Assembly: GCA_944381165.1 (NCBI GenBank)
Contig: CALWKC010000025.1
Coordinates: 1 to 40,344, forward strand
Source: an uncultured Lachnospira sp.
GTDB taxonomy: Bacteria > Bacillota > Clostridia > Lachnospirales > Lachnospiraceae
DNA length: 40,344 nt
Direction: 5' to 3'
Part shown: positions 7,789-16,227 of the stretch, piece by piece
Layout of the letters: the number at the start of each line of letters is the position of its first letter
How positions within the stretch are numbered: the first letter of the stretch is position 1
The notes under the pieces: generated by a model
The model's database searches: none
The model's input: only the letters and a program-made list of their open reading frames with translations
What the model was told of the DNA's origin: nothing
Position numbers and translations under genes: made by a program

Positions 7789-9276
7789 ATGCAGGATTTT
7801 ATCAAAATCAACAAAGATGACAATGTTGCGGTTGCGCTCAAGCCTATAAGCAAAGGCACGACAGTGAATGTTGCGGGAACAGATGTGACAATGACTGAGG
7901 ATATTCCGCAGGGGCACAAATTTGCGATTAAGCCTGTTAAAAAAGGTGATGCAGTTATTAAATATGGTTTCAGAATCGGCTATGCTCAGGCTGATGTGGA
8001 AGTCGGCGGCTGGATTCACACACATAATTTAAAGACTGCTCTCGGAGAGCTTCTGGAGTATACATACAATCCGGAGGGACATAAAGATGTTGAGCCTACT
8101 GAGGAGGCTTTCTTTGAAGGCTATATGCGTGAAAACGGCAAGGTTGGCGTAAGAAACGAGGTTTGGATTATTCCTACGGTTGGTTGCGTCAATTCTATCG
8201 CAAGGGCTATCGAGGCAGCTGCAAGGCTTGAAAAGCCGGAGGGCGTTGACGAGGTAGTAGCTTTTACACATCCGTACGGATGTTCACAGACAACAGAGGA
8301 TCAGGAGAATACAAGAATTGTTCTTGCTGATTTGATTAATCATCCTAATGCCGGAGCAGTGCTTGTACTCGGACTTGGCTGCGAGAACAGCCGTATTGAG
8401 GTGCTTAAGGATTATATCGGTGAGGTTAATCCTGACAGAGTTAAGTTTTTGCAGGTTCAGGATGTTGAGAATGAGCAGGAGGAAGCTGCAAAGCTTATGA
8501 AAGAGCTTATGGCTTATGCTGCCGGTTTTAAGCGTGAAAAGGTCAGCGCAAAGGAGCTTATTATCGGCATGAAGTGCGGCGGCTCAGACGGACTTTCAGG
8601 TATAACTGCCAACCCGACAGTGGGACTTTTCTCAGATATGCTCGTGTCAAAGGGAGGAACAACTATTCTCACTGAAGTTCCTGAGATGTTCGGCGCCGAG
8701 ACTATTCTTATGGACAGATGCGCCAACAAGGAGCTCTTTGAAAAGACAGTTCATCTTATTAACGATTTTAAAGAGTATTTTATAAAGAACGGTCAGGAAA
8801 TTTACGAAAATCCTTCTCCGGGAAATAAAGACGGCGGTATCACAACGCTTGAGGATAAGTCTCTCGGATGTACACAGAAGTCGGGCTCATCGCTTGTAAA
8901 GGGTGTTCTTGCCTACGGCGAGCAGGTTAAGGATAAGGGACTTAATCTTCTCAGCGCTCCGGGAAATGACCTTGTTGCGGCAACGGCATGTGCGGCGTCA
9001 GGTGCACAGATTGTGCTGTTTACAACAGGCCGCGGAACTCCGTTCGCATCACCTGTTCCGACTGTTAAGATTGCTACTAATTCAAGGCTTGCAGGTAATA
9101 AGTCAAACTGGATTGATTTTAATGCGGGAAGACTTGTGACTGATGATGTTCCTATGGAGCAGCTTGCAGAGGAGCTTTTCCAGCTTGTTCTTGATGTTGC
9201 GTCCGGCAAGAAGGTAAAAGCTGAGATAGCAGGCTTCCATGACCTTGCTATTTTCAAGCAGGGAGTAACCCTTTAA
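7789..9276 (+). CDS. uxaA: Altronate dehydratase UxaA
   Basis: This 495-residue protein dehydrates D-altronate to 2-keto-3-deoxy-D-gluconate, EC 4.2.1.7. It has an N-terminal SAF domain at about 8-90, containing GGWIHTHN at 73-80, joined to the UxaA catalytic domain. The latter carries PTVGCVN around C133 and HPYGCSQTTEDQ around C165, then VLGLGCENSR. Conserved cysteines and histidines of this family bind the metal needed for activity. Full length and single-chain, as in E. coli UxaA. The ATG at 7789 follows an excellent AAAGGAGG site; a closer ATG at 7784 is out of frame. It sits between the uxaB terminator and the eda promoter, so it may be its own transcript. D-galactarate dehydratase is a relative, but the context settles on altronate. 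Confidence 0.95.
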   Translation: MQDFIKINKDDNVAVALKPISKGTTVNVAGTDVTMTEDIPQGHKFAIKPVKKGDAVIKYGFRIGYAQADVEVGGWIHTHNLKTALGELLEYTYNPEGHKDVEPTEEAFFEGYMRENGKVGVRNEVWIIPTVGCVNSIARAIEAAARLEKPEGVDEVVAFTHPYGCSQTTEDQENTRIVLADLINHPNAGAVLVLGLGCENSRIEVLKDYIGEVNPDRVKFLQVQDVENEQEEAAKLMKELMAYAAGFKREKVSAKELIIGMKCGGSDGLSGITANPTVGLFSDMLVSKGGTTILTEVPEMFGAETILMDRCANKELFEKTVHLINDFKEYFIKNGQEIYENPSPGNKDGGITTLEDKSLGCTQKSGSSLVKGVLAYGEQVKDKGLNLLSAPGNDLVAATACAASGAQIVLFTTGRGTPFASPVPTVKIATNSRLAGNKSNWIDFNAGRLVTDDVPMEQLAEELFQLVLDVASGKKVKAEIAGFHDLAIFKQGVTL

Positions 9277-9279
9277 TTT

Positions 9280-9331
9280 CGGACGGCTTATGCGCCTCCC
9301 GGCGTGTCTGAGGCGGCGCGTCAGATGTCCG
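9280..9331 (+). repeat. GC-rich nested hairpin between uxaA and eda
   Basis: An outer stem CGGAC/GTCCG (9280-9284 with 9327-9331) encloses an inner stem CGCCTC/GAGGCG (9293-9298 with 9310-9315). It has no T run, so it is not a standard terminator. It is much richer in GC than its surroundings. Confidence 0.45.
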
Positions 9332-9350
9332 CTAAAATGGTTATTGTGGA

Positions 9351-9379
9351 TTGACAAAGGTATTTCTTAATTTTATAAT
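9351..9379 (+). promoter_or_regulatory. Consensus sigma-A promoter of eda
   Basis: A perfect TTGACA (9351-9356), a 17-nt spacer and a perfect TATAAT (9374-9379) lie 39 bp before the eda start. This should be a strong promoter with a leader of roughly 30 nt. Confidence 0.85.
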
Positions 9380-9418
9380 AAATACATCATATGATTATCT
9401 AAAAGGAGAAGAATAGAA

Positions 9419-10378
9419 ATGAACAAAGTTGTTGAAGAACTTGGTAAAATTGGTATTGTTCCTGTTATCGCACTTGACGATGCAAAGGATGCAGAGCCAT
9501 TAGCAAAGGCGTTGATTGAAGGCGGTCTTCCATGCGCAGAGGTTACATTCAGAACTGCTGCAGCAGAAGAGTCTATTAAGATTATGGCTGCAAAATTCCC
9601 TGAACTCGTTGTAGGCGCAGGTACAGTACTTACACCGGAGCAGGCTGACAGAGCTATGAATGCTGGTGCAAAGTTCATCGTAAGCCCGGGTCTTAATCCT
9701 AAGGTTGTTAAGCATTGTATTGACAAGGGTTATCCTATTGTTCCGGGTACAAGCAATCCTTCAGATGTTGAGGTTGCTATCGAACTTGGTCTTGATGTTG
9801 TTAAATTCTTCCCGGCAGAAGCAGCAGGCGGTCTTAACATGATTAAGTCTATGGCAGCCCCATATACAAATATGAAGTTTATGCCAACAGGCGGTATCAA
9901 TGCAAGCAACTTAAAGTCTTATCTTGATTTCGGCAAGATTGTATGCTGCGGCGGCTCTTGGATGGTTAAGAAGGACATGGTTGCAGCAGGTGATTTTGAA
10001 GGTATCAAGAAGCTTACAACACAGGCAGTTGACACAATGCTCGGTTTCGAGGTTAAGCACATCGGTGTTAATATGGAGAGCGGCGAGGCTGCTGAAGAGC
10101 TTGCAGATACATTTGAGAAGATGTTCAGCTTTGAGAAGAAGGTCGGCAACAGCTCTGTATTCGCAGGAACAGGTTTTGAGCTTATGAAGAAGCCGGGCCG
10201 CGGAACAAACGGACATATTGCTATTGCAACTAACTATATTGAGAGAGCTGTTTATCATCTTGAGAAGAGAGGCTTTGAGTTCGATATGGATTCAGCAGTA
10301 ATCAAGGACGGCAAGATGAAGGCTATTTATTTCAAGGGTGAGTTTGGCGGATTTGCTATGCACCTTGTTCAGAAGTAA
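9419..10378 (+). CDS. eda: KDPG/KHG aldolase fused to a C-terminal VOC-like domain
   Basis: Residues 1-210 are a class I 2-keto-3-deoxy-6-phosphogluconate aldolase (EC 4.1.2.14). CAEVTFRT contains the catalytic acid E41, and DVVKFFPAE contains the Schiff-base lysine K129. It splits KDPG into pyruvate and glyceraldehyde-3-phosphate, the last step of the galacturonate pathway. Residues 212-319 are an extra domain with the look of the vicinal-oxygen-chelate (glyoxalase) fold: KHIGVNME at 213-220, FELM at 253-256, GHIAIATNYIERAV at 265-278 and GFAMHLVQK at the end. The aldolase alone is normally about 205-215 residues, so this fusion is a real addition. H214, E254, H266 and H315 are candidate metal ligands. 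It has a consensus promoter and an AAAGGAG site. Confidence 0.93.
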   Translation: MNKVVEELGKIGIVPVIALDDAKDAEPLAKALIEGGLPCAEVTFRTAAAEESIKIMAAKFPELVVGAGTVLTPEQADRAMNAGAKFIVSPGLNPKVVKHCIDKGYPIVPGTSNPSDVEVAIELGLDVVKFFPAEAAGGLNMIKSMAAPYTNMKFMPTGGINASNLKSYLDFGKIVCCGGSWMVKKDMVAAGDFEGIKKLTTQAVDTMLGFEVKHIGVNMESGEAAEELADTFEKMFSFEKKVGNSSVFAGTGFELMKKPGRGTNGHIAIATNYIERAVYHLEKRGFEFDMDSAVIKDGKMKAIYFKGEFGGFAMHLVQK

Positions 10379-10404
10379 TCAACGGTAAAGACATAGGTTC
10401 GTAT

Positions 10405-10464
10405 TGTATGAAGCAGCTTTTTAGCTCTTTGTCTATAATGAATATTTTTATGGCTGTTCATACA
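10405..10464 (+). repeat. Long-range inverted repeat after eda
   Basis: TGTATGAA plus CAGC (10405-10417, one bulged base) pairs with GCTG plus TTCATACA (10453-10464), enclosing a 35-nt AT-rich loop. It is not followed by a T run. The rest of the 263-bp eda-kdgK gap holds a second hairpin, CCGGC-GTTTA-GCCGG near 10529-10543. No convincing promoter other than the one proposed below was seen. Confidence 0.4.
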
Positions 10465-10590
10465 GTGTACTTAGTTTGTTCAAGAGGATGTGCGGTTTGT
10501 AAATAAGCGCGCGTCCGTTGTGAATGACCGGCGTTTAGCCGGCATGGTTGTGAGAAGTTTACCTTATTGTGGACATGCTTAAGGGTGGCG

Positions 10591-10618
10591 TTGTCTGACA
10601 GTGGGGAAACCCTATAAA
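10591..10618 (+). promoter_or_regulatory. Possible promoter of kdgK
   Basis: TTGTCT (10591-10596), a 16-nt spacer and TATAAA (10613-10618) would place the start only about 17 nt before the kdgK ATG, leaving just room for the AAAGGAG site. The spacer contains GGGAAACC (10604-10611), which also occurs in the uxaA leader at 7703-7710. Weak evidence. Confidence 0.35.
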
Positions 10619-10641
10619 ATTATTTCAAAGGAGATTTTAAA

Positions 10642-11673
10642 ATGGCAAAAGTAGTAACAATGGGTGAGATTATGTTGAGATTATCTACACCAAACAACGA
10701 GAAGTTTATTCAGGCTGATGAATTTGATATCAATTACGGCGGCGGCGAGGCTAACGTAGCAGTTTCGCTTGCTAACTATGGTCATGATGCAGAGTTCGTA
10801 ACAGCAGTTCCTGATAACGAGCTTGGCGAGTGTGCAGTTGCAGCATTGAGAAAGTACAATGTTAAGACTGACAATATCGCAAGATGCGGCGAGAGACTTG
10901 GTATCTACTATCTTGAGACCGGCTCAGCTATGAGACCTTCTAAGGTTGTTTACGACAGAGCTCATTCATCTATTTCTACAGCAACAGCTGCTGATTTCGA
11001 TTTCGATAAGATTTTCGAGGGTGCTGATTGGTTCCATTTCACAGGTATTACACCGGCTGTTTCTGATTCTGCCGCAGTTTTGACAGAGGAAGCTCTTAAG
11101 GCTGCTAAGAAGCATGGCGTAAAGGTTTCTGTTGACCTTAACTTCCGTAAGAAATTATGGTCTTCAGAGAAGGCACAGAAGGTTATGAAGAACCTTATGC
11201 AGTATGTTGACGTCTGCATCGGTAACGAGGAGGATGCTGAACTTGTACTTGGCTACAAGCCGGGTAACACTGATGTAACAAGCGGCGATCTTGAGCTTGC
11301 AGGTTACAAGTCAATTTTCGAGCAGATGGTAGCTGATTATAACTTTGAGTACTGCATTTCATCTCTTCGTGTAAGCCATTCAGCTTCAGATAACGGCTGG
11401 TCTGCATGCATCTACTCAAGAGATACAAAGGAATTCTATCACTCAAAAGAGTACAGCATTCATCCAATCGTAGACCGTGTAGGCGGCGGTGATTCATTTG
11501 CCGGCGGCGTTATCTGCGGTCTTGTAGACGGAAAGAACTTCAAGGATGCTCTTGAGTACGGCGTTGCTGCGTCAGCTCTCAAGCATACAATTCCTGGAGA
11601 TTTCAACCTTGTATCACGCAAGGAAGTTGAGACACTTGCCGGCGGCGATGCATCAGGTCGTGTACAGAGATAA
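10642..11673 (+). CDS. kdgK: 2-keto-3-deoxygluconate kinase KdgK (PfkB family)
   Basis: This 343-residue ribokinase-family protein phosphorylates 2-keto-3-deoxygluconate to KDPG (EC 2.7.1.45), between UxaA and the aldolase. The N-terminal GGGEANVAVSLANYG at 33-47 is PfkB signature 1. RVGGGDSFAGG at 279-289 is signature 2, with D284 as the catalytic base and the glycines forming the anion hole. The family length is normal. The ATG is preceded by AAAGGAG. It is the last gene of the rightward hexuronate block and ends at a strong hairpin. Other PfkB sugar kinases are possible on sequence alone; the neighbours make KdgK the clear choice. Confidence 0.92.
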   Translation: MAKVVTMGEIMLRLSTPNNEKFIQADEFDINYGGGEANVAVSLANYGHDAEFVTAVPDNELGECAVAALRKYNVKTDNIARCGERLGIYYLETGSAMRPSKVVYDRAHSSISTATAADFDFDKIFEGADWFHFTGITPAVSDSAAVLTEEALKAAKKHGVKVSVDLNFRKKLWSSEKAQKVMKNLMQYVDVCIGNEEDAELVLGYKPGNTDVTSGDLELAGYKSIFEQMVADYNFEYCISSLRVSHSASDNGWSACIYSRDTKEFYHSKEYSIHPIVDRVGGGDSFAGGVICGLVDGKNFKDALEYGVAASALKHTIPGDFNLVSRKEVETLAGGDASGRVQR

Positions 11674-11717
11674 TATAAAAGCGATGGCTCTTAACAGAGC
11701 GGCTGCAATATAAAACA

Positions 11718-11766
11718 AAAAGCATACGGACATCTGCTGGAACAGCGGTCCGTATGCTTTTGCTTT
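11718..11766 (+). terminator. Intrinsic terminator after kdgK
   Basis: A perfect 14-bp stem (AAAAGCATACGGAC at 11718-11731 with its complement at 11748-11761) has an inner GCTG/CAGC hairpin in the loop. It is followed by a T-rich but interrupted tail. Confidence 0.8.
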
Positions 11767-11805
11767 ATTCTATAGGAAAGTTTTCTGAACTTCCTATAGA
11801 ATAAA
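11764..11805. repeat. Perfect 15-bp inverted repeat next to the kdgK terminator
   Basis: TTTATTCTATAGGAA (11764-11778) and its exact complement TTCCTATAGAATAAA (11791-11805) flank a 12-nt centre, and pairing extends inward through AGTT/AACT. No T run follows on either strand, so it is not a plain terminator. It lies 8 bp before the repeat unit at 11814-11843 and may form one element with it. Confidence 0.7.
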
Positions 11806-11813
11806 AATACTCC

Positions 11814-11843
11814 ACAGGCTCGCAGAGGCGCGGAAATGTAATT
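11814..11843 (+). repeat. Dispersed intergenic repeat, copy A
   Basis: Thirty bases containing CAGGCTCGCAGAGGCGCGG match the reverse complement of 36890-36919 at 28 of 30 positions. The unit is far richer in GC than its flanks. Both copies are intergenic. Confidence 0.75.
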
Positions 11844-11878
11844 TTTAAAACTGTTTTAATAAAAAATTTCTATATATA

Positions 11879-11907
11879 TTGAAAAAAATGTGAAAATAGA
11901 GTAATAT
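11879..11907 (+). promoter_or_regulatory. Probable promoter of the Big2 surface protein gene
   Basis: TTGAAA (11879-11884), a 17-nt spacer and TAATAT (11902-11907) would give a leader of about 125 nt that includes the hairpin at 11921-11966. Confidence 0.55.
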
Positions 11908-11920
11908 TATAGCAAAGTAT

Positions 11921-11966
11921 ACCGATAAAATAAGCGAATAATTACGGCATATATTTATCGGTTTTT
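11921..11966 (+). terminator. Attenuator-like terminator in the leader of the Big2 gene
   Basis: ACCGATAAA (11921-11929) pairs with TTTATCGGT (11954-11962) across a 24-nt loop, followed by TTTTT. It lies between the proposed promoter and the start codon, so it could end transcription early. It could also be a last terminator for upstream transcripts. No known riboswitch pattern was recognised around it. Confidence 0.6.
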
Positions 11967-12037
11967 GGATTTTTGATAAAGATAGTTTTTATATTGTTTA
12001 AGCGGCAGAGTGATTATTTGCGGGAATGGAGATTAGT

Positions 12038-15000
12038 ATGGAGAAAATCAGACAGATAAGAAAATTAAGAAAGGGCTGGAAGATATTTCTGGCAGCAATG
12101 CTTGCAGTTATTGTGTTCGGCGGTGTGGGAATGTACGTTGCAGCAAGTTCCAATGTCAGGATAACGCTCAGTGTAAGCGGACTGACTGTACACAGGGGCA
12201 ATGTTTCGCAGTCGCTTTATGCAAGTCTTTCGGGAACTGATGAGAACGCGCAGGATTCTGTCCCTGTTCCGGAACGATTAGAGTGGACGACATCTAATTC
12301 TCAGGTTGCGGATTTTAGAACAGGCTCAGAAGACAGTCCTGTATATACGGATACAATAACAGGTCTTACGCCTGAGATACACGGCAATTTTGCCGGAAAG
12401 GCAACTATCACTGCAAATTACTACACAAAACAGTTTGATGAGGATAATAATGAGATAGAGGGGTCGAAGGAGCTTCTCGACTCAAGAACGGCAACAGTGA
12501 CAGTTCCTCTTACAGCCACTGTTACATATCAGGGGAGCGAGACAATTCCGACAGTGCTTGATATTGGCTCACAGCTTTATATAACAACCAACGCAAGTGA
12601 CGCCAACAGAATTGTCATAGAGACTGTAAACGATAGTACCGGTACAGTCTCTTCCGACGGCGTGGTAAGGCTTGTTTCAAGTACGGGAAGTACTGCTACG
12701 CTCGAGGTTATAGGCGGAGGTACAACTACGGTTTATGTCCGCACATATGATAATCCGGAAAAGGAAGAAGCGCTTCTAAAGACATTTAAGGTTACTGGTA
12801 GAATACAGTTCCTTGACGGACAGAGCAATGCCAATTCCCAGAACCATTATATACAGACATCGTCTATAAGGCCTTCAAACGGCGTTATGAGATATATGGT
12901 GCTTGACACAAATCCTTTTACAGAGTTTACTCAGGAGGAGATTCCTTCTAATATTATGTATCCTGCTACTTCAGGCGTAACTTTCAGAAGTGAGGACAGC
13001 AACGTATGTACATATACGGCGGGAAGCCTTCTTGGAGTGCATGCAGGCGTATCTATGGTTTCGGCGGGTATATATTCTCAGGATACTCTGGGCAATGAAG
13101 TGGCTCTTGTAGAGGACAAAATAAATGTGGTTGTTCCGTTTAAGAAGCTTGGCAATGATGTGTCAAACTTAAATGTAGGAGACCAGATTCAGCTTCAGAC
13201 CACTGCAAAGCCGACTGAAATCACATGGTCTACTACTGACAACTCAGTTCTTCAGGTTGACGCGACAACAGGACTTGTGACTGCTGTGTCAGCCGGAAAG
13301 GCCAAGATTATCGCAACCAGAGTTCAGGATGAGCTGTATACCGTTTACGGCATGCCATATCAGCTCGAATATGAGTTTACTGTTATTGACGGATTTGGAC
13401 TCAGCACAACAAATGCAAATGTAAATATCGGCGAAACCTTTGATTTGACGGCTCTTGTCACAGATGAAGACCTTGATAAGAGTCCGGTGACATTTAAAGT
13501 TGAAAATCAGCCGGGAGAAGACGGTATTGTTCCTACTGAGAAGCTTGTCAATACTACACAGAACGGAAAGGTGCTTACTGTAGAGGGCGTTGCTTCCGGT
13601 ACTGTTAAGATTACAGCCATGCAGAATATAAATGGTGTTATCAAGTCGGCTACATGTATAGTTTATGTAACTACTCCTGTAGGAGAAATCAGCATCAACC
13701 CTTCATCTGTTATGGTTGACAGAGGCTCAACTGCAACAGTTCAGGTTCTGTTTAATCCTTCGGGACCGACTAACAATAATGTTTTGTGGAGAAGTTCCAA
13801 TCCTGATGTCGCAACTGTAGAAGGAGACAGCTATACGGCTACAATTACCGGCGTTAAGGGCGGTAATGCTACCATAACCGTTATTTCAGAGGACGGTTTA
13901 AAGGTGGCTACCTGTGAGGTGTATGTAAGAGAGCCTGTAACGGGAATTACACTTAATGAGACTACAGTTCAGTCATCTATGGCTGTAGGACAGTTTCAGC
14001 TTGTCGCAACAGTCTCTCCTGCCGGAGATGGTGTAAACAGGAATGTTACATGGACGTCTTCTGATACATCTGTAATAACAGTTGATGAAAACGGTCTTGT
14101 TAAATTTGTTCAGCCGGGATATGCAACTATTGTGTGTCAGACTGAGGACGGAGCATATATTGCAACATGTAATTTTATTATTAATATTCCGGTTGAATCG
14201 ATAAAGCTCGATTATACCGATGAGATTATGTCCATAGGTCAGAGTCTGAGAATAACAGCAGAGGTGCTTCCGGTAGAGGCATCAAACAGAAATGTCTACT
14301 GGGAATCTTCAAATACTAATGTATGTATAGTGGATTCAAACGGGCTTGTAACTGCGGTTGGCACAGGAAGCTGTACTATACTTTGTAAGTCGGTTGACGG
14401 CGGCAGCACTGCAATGTGTAATATCTATGTAAAGCAGCCTGTTACTCAGATTGTTTTGAATACAACTGATATTACCGTAAGAAAGGGGCAGGTATTCTGG
14501 CTCAACGCGACATGTCTGCCTGAAAATGCCGACAATAAGATAATTACATGGGAGAGCAGGGATGAGGAAGTTTGTACAGTAGAGAGTGACGGCAAGTGTA
14601 CGGCAACAGGAGCCGGTACGACATCTATTATAGCTACAAATGTGGATACAGGTTTGACAGCTTACTGTGTAGTAACTGTAACACAGCCTGTCACCGGCAT
14701 TACACTTAATTCGACATATCAGCTTATGTGGGTTGGCTCTAAATATGCGATTATACCTACAATAGAGCCTGTGGATGCAGAAAATAAAAATGTTACTTAT
14801 TTCTCAAGTGACCCGGAGGTTGCGTCAGTTGATGAGCACGGCGTAGTTACAGCCCTCAAGGGAGGAAGCTGTGTGATTGAGGTGACTACTGAGGAATGTC
14901 AGCTTACTGCGGCATGTACGATTGAGGTTAAAGAGTATGTATCGTCTATAACGCTGAGCGAGCATAATAAGTTTCTTAATGTCGGAGCCAGCGGTACACT

Positions 15001-15919
15001 GATTGCAGAGGTTGGCTCTGATACAGCGACAAATAAAAATATTGTCTGGTCGTCATCAAATAACGATATTTGTTCAGTTGACCAGCAGGGAAATATAATA
15101 GGCGGCACACCGGGAACGGCTGTTATAACTGCAACTGCGGCTGACGGCAGCGGTGTTTCGGATTCGTGTATCGTAAGAGTTGTTAATCCTGTGACGTCCA
15201 TCACTGTCGAGCCTTCGACGGTACGATTGTTGGTAGGGGAATCTGTTATTGTGCATGCTAATATATATCCTGAGGATGCATCGGTAAAGGATGTAGACTG
15301 GACTTCGTCAGATGAGACGATTGCGACAGTTGATGAGGCAGGAGAGATATTTGCACTCAGTACGGGAAAATGTAAGGTTACAGCTACATCTAGGGACGGA
15401 AATGAAGTTAAGGGCGTCTGCTGGGTATATGTAACACCGGTTGTAAATATTTCATCTATAAAGATAAATTCAAGTGAAATTTACATGCTTACCGGAAAAT
15501 CAAGGCAGTTGAGTGTTCGCGTAATGCCGGCATCAAATACAGATTCTTATAGCTGGTATTCAACCGATACAGGAATTGTTACTGTCAATAATGATGGGGT
15601 TATAACAACGGTAGGACCGGGAACAGCTGAGGTTGTGTGCGAGAGTACAGCTAACGGAGTATCGTCTTCATGTACTGTTCACGCACTTGGAATAAGCCAG
15701 ACAAATATAACTCTGGAGCAGTACGACTCTTTCTGGCTTGATGTTTTGGGAATAGAGAACGGTGACACAGTTGTCTGGAGAAGCAGCAATCCTAGAGTCT
15801 GCACGGTATCTTCGACCGGACAGGTGATTGCGAGAAAAGCCGGTACAACGACAGTTACGGCGGTTACTCATAATAAGACATTGTACTGTACCGTAAAGGT
15901 AACTAACATACCAAAATAA
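12038..15919 (+). CDS. Large secreted protein with tandem Big2 (bacterial Ig-like) domains
   Basis: The start chosen is ATG 12038, because GGAGA at 12028-12032 is correctly spaced for it; an upstream in-frame ATG at 12026 overlaps that site. The protein is about 1293 residues. A basic N-terminus (RKLRKGWK) and a hydrophobic segment ending YVAASS form a signal peptide or anchor. The first 550 residues hold less regular beta domains, including GDQIQLQTTAKPTEITWS and NVNIGETFDLTAL. From about 555 to the end run eight to nine Big2 repeats of about 85 residues, each with a V-x-x-I-x-L/I start, W-x-SS-(D/N)-x-x-V-A/C and GxxTI/V. There is no LPXTG or surface-layer anchor; the chain stops within a Big2 domain. 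Likely an adhesin or cell-surface stalk. Confidence 0.85.
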   Translation: MEKIRQIRKLRKGWKIFLAAMLAVIVFGGVGMYVAASSNVRITLSVSGLTVHRGNVSQSLYASLSGTDENAQDSVPVPERLEWTTSNSQVADFRTGSEDSPVYTDTITGLTPEIHGNFAGKATITANYYTKQFDEDNNEIEGSKELLDSRTATVTVPLTATVTYQGSETIPTVLDIGSQLYITTNASDANRIVIETVNDSTGTVSSDGVVRLVSSTGSTATLEVIGGGTTTVYVRTYDNPEKEEALLKTFKVTGRIQFLDGQSNANSQNHYIQTSSIRPSNGVMRYMVLDTNPFTEFTQEEIPSNIMYPATSGVTFRSEDSNVCTYTAGSLLGVHAGVSMVSAGIYSQDTLGNEVALVEDKINVVVPFKKLGNDVSNLNVGDQIQLQTTAKPTEITWSTTDNSVLQVDATTGLVTAVSAGKAKIIATRVQDELYTVYGMPYQLEYEFTVIDGFGLSTTNANVNIGETFDLTALVTDEDLDKSPVTFKVENQPGEDGIVPTEKLVNTTQNGKVLTVEGVASGTVKITAMQNINGVIKSATCIVYVTTPVGEISINPSSVMVDRGSTATVQVLFNPSGPTNNNVLWRSSNPDVATVEGDSYTATITGVKGGNATITVISEDGLKVATCEVYVREPVTGITLNETTVQSSMAVGQFQLVATVSPAGDGVNRNVTWTSSDTSVITVDENGLVKFVQPGYATIVCQTEDGAYIATCNFIINIPVESIKLDYTDEIMSIGQSLRITAEVLPVEASNRNVYWESSNTNVCIVDSNGLVTAVGTGSCTILCKSVDGGSTAMCNIYVKQPVTQIVLNTTDITVRKGQVFWLNATCLPENADNKIITWESRDEEVCTVESDGKCTATGAGTTSIIATNVDTGLTAYCVVTVTQPVTGITLNSTYQLMWVGSKYAIIPTIEPVDAENKNVTYFSSDPEVASVDEHGVVTALKGGSCVIEVTTEECQLTAACTIEVKEYVSSITLSEHNKFLNVGASGTLIAEVGSDTATNKNIVWSSSNNDICSVDQQGNIIGGTPGTAVITATAADGSGVSDSCIVRVVNPVTSITVEPSTVRLLVGESVIVHANIYPEDASVKDVDWTSSDETIATVDEAGEIFALSTGKCKVTATSRDGNEVKGVCWVYVTPVVNISSIKINSSEIYMLTGKSRQLSVRVMPASNTDSYSWYSTDTGIVTVNNDGVITTVGPGTAEVVCESTANGVSSSCTVHALGISQTNITLEQYDSFWLDVLGIENGDTVVWRSSNPRVCTVSSTGQVIARKAGTTTVTAVTHNKTLYCTVKVTNIPK

Positions 15920-15948
15920 CACAGTATCTAAGCTTGTGTAAATTATGC

Positions 15949-15970
15949 ACCACCCGTTTATACGGGTGGT
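15949..15970 (+). terminator. Hairpin after the Big2 gene, likely terminator
   Basis: A perfect 9-bp stem ACCACCCGT/ACGGGTGGT with a TTAT loop begins 30 nt after the stop. The T tract is short (TT then GC), so termination strength is uncertain. Confidence 0.6.
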
Positions 15971-16019
15971 TTGCTGTGTAATGGAAGAAAATATTTGGCT
16001 GTTGATTTTCGGCAGTAAA

Positions 16020-16062
16020 AAAGAACGGATGGCAATGAAAAGTCATTTGCCATCCGTTCTTT
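16020..16062 (+). terminator. Second hairpin in the 15920-16227 gap, likely terminator
   Basis: A stem of about 19 bp with one bulge (16020-16038 with 16043-16062) has a 4-nt loop and ends in TTCTTT then TGTAT. The rest of this 308-bp gap is AT-rich, with no gene or promoter I could support. Confidence 0.6.
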
Positions 16063-16227
16063 GTATAAATATAAAATATGAGGGGGAGATAGAATAAATT
16101 CTATCTGTAATGTATTATATGTAATAAATGTGAGCAAAGTGTGTCTGTTTAATAAAAGAAATATTAAAATTAAAAAGAAATTGTAAATTGATTTGCTGAA
16201 AGTGATAAGTCGATTAGTCAAAGGAAG

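Noticed and set aside
11198-11497. Long minus-strand open frame inside kdgK
   Set aside because: It lies wholly within a clear PfkB kinase gene, has no ribosome site and encodes no recognisable protein; similar antisense frames occur in most genes here.
12026-12037. Upstream ATG as the start of the Big2 protein
   Set aside because: This ATG overlaps the ribosome site that serves ATG 12038 and has no well-spaced site of its own.
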